Shown here: positions 54,942-61,654 of the stretch, in pieces
How positions within the stretch are numbered: the first letter of the stretch is position 1
Layout: each line of letters starts with the position of its first letter
Source: Demequina sediminicola
GTDB taxonomy: Bacteria > Actinomycetota > Actinomycetes > Actinomycetales > Demequinaceae
Length of the DNA: 64,000 nucleotides
Assembly (NCBI RefSeq): GCF_000975055.1
Contig: NZ_BBRB01000002.1
Location: forward strand, 186,001 to 250,000
Direction of reading: 5' to 3'
Translations under genes and position numbers: made by a program
Notes under the pieces: generated by a model
Told to the model about the DNA's origin: nothing
The model's input: only the letters and a program-made list of their open reading frames with translations
The model's database searches: none

Positions 54942-56392
54942 GGGGTCTCCTTGCGAGATGCTGCGTAACGAGGGGAGTGCCAGTCATCGGATCGGGCCGA
55001 TGCTGGGGCTGGGCGGGCATCGAGAGTCACGCTGCGCACACGGGCGGCCGTCGCCGCCACGTGCGTCACCGCGTTGTCGCTGAGGGCGTGGACCCCGACG
55101 CTAGGGCGAGTCTCGATTGTTTCGGCGATGGCAGCCAGCTGGGTGGCGAAGGACAGGTCCATGATTTCGATGGGATTGCCTTCAGCGGCGGTCACATTGA
55201 TGCAGTTGCCGCGGTCCAGGATGAGTGTTCCTGATCCCGTACGTGCCACGTCGTCGGCTACTGGCGTCAGGTCGCCCTGCCAAGTGATTTCATCGGGCAC
55301 GCCGCCTGCAACCGCTACGGCAACGGCACTATCGACGAGGTCCGCCCTGACAGTGCGGGACCACCCCGTCGCAGACACGATCAGCGCCCCGGCACCAAGT
55401 GCGTCGGCTGGCCCCACCTCGTAGCCGTCGTGGAGCGCGAGCAGCGCGCGCGCCGGGTCAATCTCGCTCACTCGCACCTCGGCGCCCAGCGCCCGCAAGT
55501 GTGCGGCCACGCCCACGCCCACCGGGCCGTAGCCGATGACAAGCGCAGGCTGGTCCCGCACACTCACGTCCACGGCGTCGAGCAGGTCTGCGATCGCGAG
55601 CACGCAGCTTTGCCCGGTGCCGTAGCGATTGTCGAAGCCTGTCTTTGTGATGGCGTCGTTGACGGCGACTACTCCGGTAGCCAGCACCCCGGCATCGGCC
55701 ATTGCACGGAGGGGAGTGAGCCCACTTGTGGTTTCCTCGGTGGCGCCCATCCAGCGCGCCACCTGATGGGGGCGCTCCTCATGAGCCAGGCGCGTGACGT
55801 GTGAGCCGTCATCGACCAACACATCGAAGCCGCGATCAATGAACGCGAGTGCGGCGGCACGCTCCTGCGCGGCAGTGAAGTCTGCGTCCGCATCCACGGG
55901 CACTCCACGCTCACGCAGCGCCCGAGCCACAGCGTCGTCGGTCTCGTCCGGATGCGCGTACACCGCGACTGAGGCGCCCGCGCTCGCGAGCAAGAGGGCA
56001 AGGTTCGCCGTCTTGGGTTCAAGCGTCATTGACACACCGATGGACAGCCCTCGAACGGTGCCACGTTCCGCGAGTTCAGCGGCCAGCGCGGTAGAGACCG
56101 GCATGTGTGCGGCAGCGAAGTCCAGCCGTCCCCCAGCGTCCCCCCGGTCCGGGAGAGGTGCCCCGGCTAGCGTGATGGCACCTGAGTCCACGTCAAAATG
56201 CACGGAATCACGGGTGTTGACGCCGGCGTCGGGGGCCACCAGGCGTGCGCCCATTGCGCTCAGCATGGCCCGAAGCGAATCCGCCACGTCAGTGCGGCCC
56301 GTCACCAGCATCGGCCGTCCCGCAACGAGGAGGTTGGTCTGGGAGGCGAAGCGACGCAGTAGCCGCTCCGCTTCAGCGCGCGCATCGGTCAT
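54938..56392 (-). CDS. divergent adenosylhomocysteinase paralogue
   Basis: About 484 residues from the ATG at 56392; a GTG at 56425 would add 11. The NAD-dependent SAHH frame is present: FAAAHMPVSTALAAELAERG, DDGSHVTR, ATEETTSGLTPLRAM, VNDAITKTGFDNRYGTGQS and VIGYGPVGVGVAAHLRALGA then SEIDPARALLALHDGYEV. It departs from true enzymes at several sites: the LHMT histidine is replaced (GVSMTLEPKTA), the cysteine of DNxYGC is Thr, the GHFDxEI histidine is lost (AGGVPDEI), and the C-terminal KPxxYRY tail is missing. It probably acts on a related nucleoside thioether. Confidence 0.82.
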   Translation of the reverse strand: MTDARAEAERLLRRFASQTNLLVAGRPMLVTGRTDVADSLRAMLSAMGARLVAPDAGVNTRDSVHFDVDSGAITLAGAPLPDRGDAGGRLDFAAAHMPVSTALAAELAERGTVRGLSIGVSMTLEPKTANLALLLASAGASVAVYAHPDETDDAVARALRERGVPVDADADFTAAQERAAALAFIDRGFDVLVDDGSHVTRLAHEERPHQVARWMGATEETTSGLTPLRAMADAGVLATGVVAVNDAITKTGFDNRYGTGQSCVLAIADLLDAVDVSVRDQPALVIGYGPVGVGVAAHLRALGAEVRVSEIDPARALLALHDGYEVGPADALGAGALIVSATGWSRTVRADLVDSAVAVAVAGGVPDEITWQGDLTPVADDVARTGSGTLILDRGNCINVTAAEGNPIEIMDLSFATQLAAIAETIETRPSVGVHALSDNAVTHVAATAARVRSVTLDARPAPASARSDDWHSPRYAASRKETP

Positions 56393-56605
56393 AGCGTCAA
56401 GTCTAAGTTGTGAAGCCGTGGGCACGTCCTGGGCGCTTCGCCTCGCCTGCCCTCACTGCACCCCACCGTGGGTTTTCGTGAGAGCTCCAGCATATTCGAC
56501 CATTGGTTGTTATCTGACGACGGAGGCACTAGGTTCATGGTTGTGTGGGGGGCAAGACCTCTCGCGTTGAGGGCGATCCTCAGTCAAACCAATGGAGGCT
56601 TCACA

Positions 56606-56950
56606 GTGACGTCACAGAAGTTCTCTCGAGTAAAGCGTGGCTTTGCAGTCGCGGCGGCTGCTCTCGGTGCCGTGTTGCTTGTGCCGGCCCCGGCCAACGC
56701 TTTTTGGGTGAGTGACTCTCTCACGTGCCCGTCAGGGCGGTACGTCAAGACAACGGGCTCAGCTCATGGGTACCTCTTTGTCAGGTCGGGAAACAAGGAA
56801 TTGACAGCGGGGGCGTTGTCGCGGAAGCACACATCGACGCCATATTCGAGAACTGTCCACTCGTACTGGCAAAGCGCCACTTGGTTTGTCTCAAGTGGTG
56901 CAAATGACAGTGAAATGCCGGGCTACTCCAACAACTGCTCGATCAACTAA
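56606..56950 (+). CDS. small secreted peptide, possible lactococcin 972-like bacteriocin precursor
   Basis: 114 residues, GTG start with GGAGG seven bases upstream. A clear signal peptide (FAVAAAALGAVLLVPAPANA, likely cut after residue 32) leaves an 82-residue mature peptide. It is rich in Ser, Tyr, Trp and Gly, for example YSRTVHSYWQSATWFVSSGA, with only two cysteines (Cys41 and Cys111) near its ends, suited to one disulfide. Size, composition and the exporter genes that follow resemble lactococcin 972 loci; the sequence match itself is loose. The gene is less GC-rich than its neighbours. It starts a five-gene plus-strand run. Confidence 0.62.
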   Translation: MTSQKFSRVKRGFAVAAAALGAVLLVPAPANAFWVSDSLTCPSGRYVKTTGSAHGYLFVRSGNKELTAGALSRKHTSTPYSRTVHSYWQSATWFVSSGANDSEMPGYSNNCSIN

Positions 56951-57552
56951 TGGCGCGATTGTTTCCGAGCCCGATGGTGGCGGTAGTCGTAAGTACGATT
57001 GCCGCCACCATCGCGGGGTGCACCCCGGCGTCATCCACCGCAACCGATAGATACGTAGCGCCAGCCTGGATGGCGGAAGTGGCACAGTCGATGGAGTTGC
57101 GAGCTGAGGCACTTGTGAGTTGCTTGGCTGGCGCGGGCTACGACGTTACAGTCGACGCGGACGGTGCGCTCGTTCGTGATGTCCTTCCCAACCAGACAGA
57201 AGACGAGATCGTCGCGGAGCAAGTGGCGTGGGAGCATGCCTTGGGCAGTTGTGAGCAGGGGCTATCCGCTGACGCTGCGTACCCACCCCCATTGGACCCT
57301 GAAGACGCATACGCGAGGGTTGCCGATACCACTGAGTGTATTCGGGCTCACGGCTATGCCGAGATCGGCGAACCGCCGAGCCGCGACGCCTGGGTCGATG
57401 CCTACGGGGGCGGAGGGGATGTGTGGACCCCCTATGGGGAGTTGTACCGCTTGCACGAGGACACGATCACAGAGGAAGAGTGGGATGCGCTAAAAGCCGA
57501 GTGCGTCGAAGACGGCGCGTTCTTTGGCGTCGACTTTGTTGGACAAGGCTAG
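56950..57552 (+). CDS. lipoprotein of the secreted-peptide cassette, unknown function
   Basis: 200 residues. The ATG overlaps the previous stop by one base (TAATG). The signal peptide carries the lipobox STIAATIAGCTPA. The rest is acidic and soluble with three further cysteines spaced like disulfide partners (VSCLAGAGYD, LGSCEQGL, TECIRAHGYAEIGEPP) and AECVEDGAF. I recognise no domain. A surface lipoprotein directly after a secreted peptide gene is a good candidate for immunity or processing, but this is inference. Confidence 0.7.
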   Translation: MARLFPSPMVAVVVSTIAATIAGCTPASSTATDRYVAPAWMAEVAQSMELRAEALVSCLAGAGYDVTVDADGALVRDVLPNQTEDEIVAEQVAWEHALGSCEQGLSADAAYPPPLDPEDAYARVADTTECIRAHGYAEIGEPPSRDAWVDAYGGGGDVWTPYGELYRLHEDTITEEEWDALKAECVEDGAFFGVDFVGQG

Positions 57553-57559
57553 GTGACTG

Positions 57560-58660
57560 ATGGTGTATCAGGGTGGGCGCCGGTTCGGCACTTTAGCGTG
57601 GTGGTGCCTGGCGGTGATCGCGGCTCTCGTTGTGGGCGTATTCGCTGGGCGCGCAACCCTTGCTACTCCCACTGCTGGCGCGTCTACGTCCGCCGTGCCG
57701 GTCTACACGGTCGCTGAGGAAACTGTCGGGTTGAGCCAGGCGTTCCCTGTCACTGTTAAGCGTGAACCGTTGGGCACTGTGGAGGCGGCATCGACCGGTG
57801 TGGTGACTGAGGTGTTCGTGGCCGATGGGGGGAGCCAGCTTCACGGTGGTGATGTGGCGATGACCATCGGGTTGCGCCCGGTGGTCGTGATGCACGGCGA
57901 GATTCCCACTTTCCGAACTTTGGAACGCGGAGTTGAAGGTGCAGATGTTGTGCAGCTCCAGCAGTTTCTTGTGGCTGAAGGCCTGCTTGCGGAGGGCACC
58001 GACGACGGCGAGTTCGGCGCCAGCACACAGGTCGCGGTCCGCGCGTGGCAGCGCATGGTGGGTGTTGAAGACGATGGAGTGGTCCGGACGGGTGATGTTG
58101 CCTTCGTGCCAGGGCTCCCCGCGACAGTCTCGCTGGCTCCCGATCTGTCGGTCGGCGACGAAGTGACAGCGGGGGAGCCGCTGCTGACGGTTCTTGCTCA
58201 CGATCCCACGTTCGAAATTGCAGTGACGCCCGACCAGGTCGACCTCATCCCGCTTGACGCACCGATATCCGTGGAAGGTACTGACCAGACGATGTGGGCC
58301 GCAGCGGTAGGTGACGTGGTGCAAGGAAGCGACGGCAGCGTGACCATCGGGCTCGTGGGGGCCAACCGCGGCAGCGTGTGCGGCGAGGATTGCGGCGCGA
58401 TTGTAGTCGCGGACGGCGGCACGATCATGATGGCGACCATTGCTGTCGTGCCTGAAGCGACTGGCCCGACGGTGCCCGCCTCCGCCATCCAAACCGCAGC
58501 GGATGGTGCCACCACGGTCGTGCGAGAATCCGGTGCCGCACAGGACGTCACCGTTGAGTCATACGGGCACGGGCGTGCAGTCGTCGACGGCCTTGACGTT
58601 GGCGATCGCATTCTGCTCGTCAACCACGGTGAACCGGCCGCTGAGGCGCCTCCATCGTGA
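57560..58660 (+). CDS. membrane-fusion-type exporter subunit with peptidoglycan-binding domain
   Basis: 366 residues. One N-terminal membrane helix (LAWWCLAVIAALVVGVFAGR) is followed by an extracellular part. Residues about 55-115 resemble a HlyD-type lipoyl/barrel half (GTVEAASTGVVTEVFVADGG), about 118-172 a PG_binding_1 domain (GADVVQLQQFLVAEGLLAEG, EFGASTQVAVRAWQRM), and the rest the second half ending VESYGHGRAVVDGLDVGDRI. Such proteins link MacB-like ABC transporters to the wall. A Cys pair (VCGEDCG) may form a disulfide. The stop overlaps the ATPase start (GTGA). Confidence 0.85.
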   Translation: MVYQGGRRFGTLAWWCLAVIAALVVGVFAGRATLATPTAGASTSAVPVYTVAEETVGLSQAFPVTVKREPLGTVEAASTGVVTEVFVADGGSQLHGGDVAMTIGLRPVVVMHGEIPTFRTLERGVEGADVVQLQQFLVAEGLLAEGTDDGEFGASTQVAVRAWQRMVGVEDDGVVRTGDVAFVPGLPATVSLAPDLSVGDEVTAGEPLLTVLAHDPTFEIAVTPDQVDLIPLDAPISVEGTDQTMWAAAVGDVVQGSDGSVTIGLVGANRGSVCGEDCGAIVVADGGTIMMATIAVVPEATGPTVPASAIQTAADGATTVVRESGAAQDVTVESYGHGRAVVDGLDVGDRILLVNHGEPAAEAPPS

Positions 58661-59316
58661 CGGCTGAGGTTGCGTTGGAAGCCCGCAATCTGAGCTTTTC
58701 CTACCGTGCGGGCCAGTTGCCCGTGATTGACGATTTCAGTGCAGGCTTCCACTATGGTGCGCTCACCGTAGTGACGGGGCCGTCGGGCACGGGAAAATCC
58801 ACATTGCTGTACCTTTTGGCGCTCATGCTGCGCGAGACAATGGGGGAAGTGTGGTGTGCGGGCGAGCGTGTGTCAGGGTTGAGCGACGCCGAGCGTTCGA
58901 TGCTGCGAGCGTCGCGGTATGGCTTTGTGTTTCAGGATGCGCTGCTCGACCCCGCCCTGACCATCGCGGACAACATCTGCGAGTCTGCCGTCTTCGCCGG
59001 TATGCCGATCGACAGAGCTCGCGAACGCGCGCAACAATTGATGGACGACTTTGGTGTTGGCCATCGCGCGACTCACCGACCAGGGGAGATTTCTGGCGGT
59101 CAAGCGCAACGGGTGGCACTATGTCGAGCCTTGTTGACGGAGCCTACGATCGTATTCGGTGACGAACCCACAGGAAATCTCGACCGACAGTCTGCAGATG
59201 TGGTGTGGGACGCGCTCGCGCGCCACGCACACGTGACTGGTGCATGTGTCCTTGTCGCCACGCACGATGAGTCACGCATCGCGTCCGCCGACGTGCACGT
59301 GGACCTATCGCGATGA
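58657..59316 (+). CDS. MacB/LolD-type ABC transporter ATP-binding protein
   Basis: 219 residues with a GTG start. Walker A TGPSGTGKSTLLYLL, signature PGEISGGQAQRVALCRALL, Walker B TIVFGDEPTGNLD and the switch His in VATHDESRIA are all present. Short linker and length are typical of LolD/MacB ATPases that power mechanotransmission or peptide export. Overlaps both neighbours by 4 bp, so the three exporter genes are one translationally coupled unit. Confidence 0.93.
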   Translation: MTAEVALEARNLSFSYRAGQLPVIDDFSAGFHYGALTVVTGPSGTGKSTLLYLLALMLRETMGEVWCAGERVSGLSDAERSMLRASRYGFVFQDALLDPALTIADNICESAVFAGMPIDRARERAQQLMDDFGVGHRATHRPGEISGGQAQRVALCRALLTEPTIVFGDEPTGNLDRQSADVVWDALARHAHVTGACVLVATHDESRIASADVHVDLSR

Positions 59317-60437
59317 TGCGCTCCCGTGAGTGGCCGGGCCAAGCCAAGCCCGGAGCCCTCATCGCGACCGTCCTGCGAGACCTGCGCGCCCAACCTCTCC
59401 ACGCGGTTGCGTGTGCGCTCGTGGTTGCTGCGGTGTGCGTGGTCGTTTTCACCACCACGGGTCAATCCGCGGCAAGCGAGCAAGCGGTTCTGTCGAGAAT
59501 CGACTCAGTAGGAACCCGCACCATCGTCCTAAGCGACGGGAGCGAGAAAGCAATGATGTCGGCGGAGAGCGTCGAGGCCGTGACTCGCCTCTCCACTGTT
59601 GAGTCTGCGTTCGGGCTGGGAACGGCACACGATGGCCGCAACGCCAACGCGCCCGTCACCGGGACAATCGCTATCCGGCCATATGTAGGGGAGCTTCCCG
59701 CGGACATCGCACTGGTCGATGGACGCTTGCCGAACCACGGCGAGGCACTCGTCGGCGAGCGGGCTGCGCGTAAACTTGGCTTGGTAGACGGAGTCGGAGG
59801 AGTTGAAGGTCAGAACGGTCAGTGGCCCATGGTGGGGGTCTTCGCTGCGTCAGGGGCCTTGGACAGTCTCAACGACATTGTCATCTTCACGCCCACCGAC
59901 CCAGATCGTACCGAGCTGCGCTACCTCTATGTTGTTGCTACCCATGTGAACGAGGTTGAGCAGCTTGCCGCGCTACTCCCGGGTGTAGTCGTTGCGCGCG
60001 ACCCAGGAAAGTTGACTGTCGAGCCGCCCACTGCCGCGATCCAGTTGAGAGAGGTTATCTCGGGTGATCTGGGCCGCTCTTCGCGAGCCCTCATGCTTGC
60101 TGTCCTCGGAGCGGGCCTGCTGATGATCGCCATCACCACACACGTCGCCGTCGCGGCGCGCCGCACGACCTTCGGACGCCGGCGCGCACTTGGTGCGAGC
60201 CGAAGCACGATCGTCGCCATGGTGCTGTGGGGCACGAGTGTCCAGGCAGCGGCGGGCGCGGTCGTCGGTGCCATGGGCGGGGTGATCGCGATGTCGCTGG
60301 TGACTGAGGACCTGCCCGCATGGTCCTTCCTCGTCGCTGTGCCGTTGCTGGCGATTCTGATGAGTCTGTTTGGGGCCGTGGCGCCCGCGCTCATCGCCGC
60401 GCGTCGAGACCCACTCCTGGTGTTACGAGTCCCATAG
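59313..60437 (+). CDS. FtsX/MacB-type ABC permease
   Basis: 374 residues. A first helix (VACALVVAAVCVVVFTTTGQ) is followed by a large extracellular MacB_PCD-like domain (about 50-245; GLGTAHDGRNANAPVTGTIA, LVDGRLPNHGEALVGERAAR) and three C-terminal helices (MLAVLGAGLLMIAITTHVAV, MVLWGTSVQAAAGAVVGAMG, FLVAVPLLAILMSLFGAVAP). RRTTFGRRRALGASRSTIV is the classic FtsX coupling loop and the end ARRDPLLVLRVP is also family-typical. It completes the exporter. It is convergent with the second solute-binding-protein gene, 136 bp apart. Confidence 0.92.
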   Translation: MMRSREWPGQAKPGALIATVLRDLRAQPLHAVACALVVAAVCVVVFTTTGQSAASEQAVLSRIDSVGTRTIVLSDGSEKAMMSAESVEAVTRLSTVESAFGLGTAHDGRNANAPVTGTIAIRPYVGELPADIALVDGRLPNHGEALVGERAARKLGLVDGVGGVEGQNGQWPMVGVFAASGALDSLNDIVIFTPTDPDRTELRYLYVVATHVNEVEQLAALLPGVVVARDPGKLTVEPPTAAIQLREVISGDLGRSSRALMLAVLGAGLLMIAITTHVAVAARRTTFGRRRALGASRSTIVAMVLWGTSVQAAAGAVVGAMGGVIAMSLVTEDLPAWSFLVAVPLLAILMSLFGAVAPALIAARRDPLLVLRVP

Positions 60438-60573
60438 AGGCAAGTCAGATGAGGGCTTGGCTCGGACCCGTGCCTTAGTTGCGACCCACTCCGGAACCGC
60501 ACCACTGAGTCACGACCAAGGATCACTTTCGATGGTCCCCGCAATGGACTCGCCAAAGTCTGCGCCTCTGCGC

Positions 60574-61494
60574 TTACTGCAGCACAGGGACATCGATGGC
60601 AGTCGACAGCCACTGAGTTTCGAGTGCCGCCAAGGTGCCGTCAGCATCGAGCGCGTCCACCACTGCTGTGACGGTCGACGTGTTCGGGGACCCGTCCGGC
60701 AGGAGGAACGCAAAGTCATCGCTGCGGCGGTCAGCAGCAAACTGACCGATGATCTCGGCTGTTCCTTCGCCCGCAGCGGCGTAGTCGAACGCCTCCGGCA
60801 ACTCAATGATGAAGCCGTCCACCTCGCCCGCTTCAAACGCCTCGACAGTGTCCTCGACGGTCTCGAAGGCCGTCAGTGCATCGCGCCCCAGTTCGCGCTC
60901 CGCAACAGCGTAGGCAGGGGTGCCCTTGGGGGCCCCGAGGCTGAAGCTACCGAGCGCAGCGATGGAATCGGCATCGGCAAGCGGTGAATCGGCGTGAGCC
61001 AGAACCGCCACGCCAGCCTCGTAATAGGCCGAGGAGAAGTCCACAAACGCCTCGTCCTTCTCGCTGATAACGAACTGCTGCAGGCCCAGATCCCAGTCCT
61101 TCTCACCAGGGGTCATTGCCTGTTCTGCTGAGACACGGACCCACTGCACCTGAGCTGCGCTGTACCCCAGCTGCTCCGCGACAACGTAGGCCACAGCAGA
61201 TTCGAATCCCTGCGCGCTCGTGGGGTCGTCTTCCACAAACCATGGCTCCGCTGCGGGGTGGCTCGTCGCGATGGTGAGGACTCCGTCGGTGACAGTGTCG
61301 AGCTGTGGAGTCACCACAAAGTCGGGCGCTTCGACGGCATCGGGCGACGGGGACGTGGACGGCGCAGCCGCAGCGGGAGTGCTGATGTCCGAGGTGAGTG
61401 CGTTCGACGACTCTGCTGTGGCGCACGCGGTCAGTGCAACAGTGGAGGCCGCGAGGCCAGCAAGGAGGGCAGGGCTGAACGAGCGAGATGTCAT
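60574..61494 (-). CDS. orphan amino-acid substrate-binding lipoprotein, sister of the 52.2-kb gene
   Basis: 306 residues from ATG 61494. The lipobox is STVALTACATA, then a Ser/Pro-rich linker. The domain matches the other solute-binding protein closely: GVLTIATSHPAAEPWFVEDD, DWDLGLQQFVISEKDEAFVD, FSSAYY, GEVDGFIIELPEAFDYA and the ending TQWLSTAIDVPVLQ against LSDAVDVPVLD. It has no permease or ATPase beside it and probably uses the 51-kb transporter. It is separated from that operon by the exporter cassette and the nucleoside gene trio. A conserved hairpin precedes it. Confidence 0.92.
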   Translation of the reverse strand: MTSRSFSPALLAGLAASTVALTACATAESSNALTSDISTPAAAAPSTSPSPDAVEAPDFVVTPQLDTVTDGVLTIATSHPAAEPWFVEDDPTSAQGFESAVAYVVAEQLGYSAAQVQWVRVSAEQAMTPGEKDWDLGLQQFVISEKDEAFVDFSSAYYEAGVAVLAHADSPLADADSIAALGSFSLGAPKGTPAYAVAERELGRDALTAFETVEDTVEAFEAGEVDGFIIELPEAFDYAAAGEGTAEIIGQFAADRRSDDFAFLLPDGSPNTSTVTAVVDALDADGTLAALETQWLSTAIDVPVLQ

Positions 61495-61519
61495 GTGAAC
61501 TCCAGATCGGGAAGATGAT

Positions 61520-61549
61520 GTGGAGCGGGGTCGACATTGATCGCTCCCG
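61520..61549 (-). promoter_or_regulatory. conserved leader hairpin of the orphan solute-binding-protein gene (copy 2)
   Basis: Stem GGAGCG/CGCTCC (61547-61542 and 61527-61522 on the minus strand) with the same 14-base loop layout as copy 1; start codon 27 bp downstream. A TAGACT box lies about 14 bp upstream (61568-61563), with TTCACA 16 bp before it, as a possible promoter. Confidence 0.6.
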
Positions 61550-61654
61550 ATGAGCAGTTGCCAGTCTATCTGCCTGGAAGTATGTGTGAACTCAGCCCAT
61601 ATCCGTAGGATGGTCACGCCGGAAATCCCGGTTCTTTGGCATGCCTGGAGAAGC

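Larger units (their letters stand above)
1757..55003. repeat. dispersed decamer GGGCCGATGC (14 exact copies)
   Basis: Exact copies on the plus strand start at 1757, 3693, 9849, 14248, 17027, 17948, 25771, 39271, 53604 and 54994; reverse complements at 2559, 16739, 26706 and 37495. Genes in different frames and intergenic gaps both hold it. The eight-base core GGCCGATG occurs roughly 37 times by eye on the two strands together. Counts are manual and may miss a few. Confidence 0.7.
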
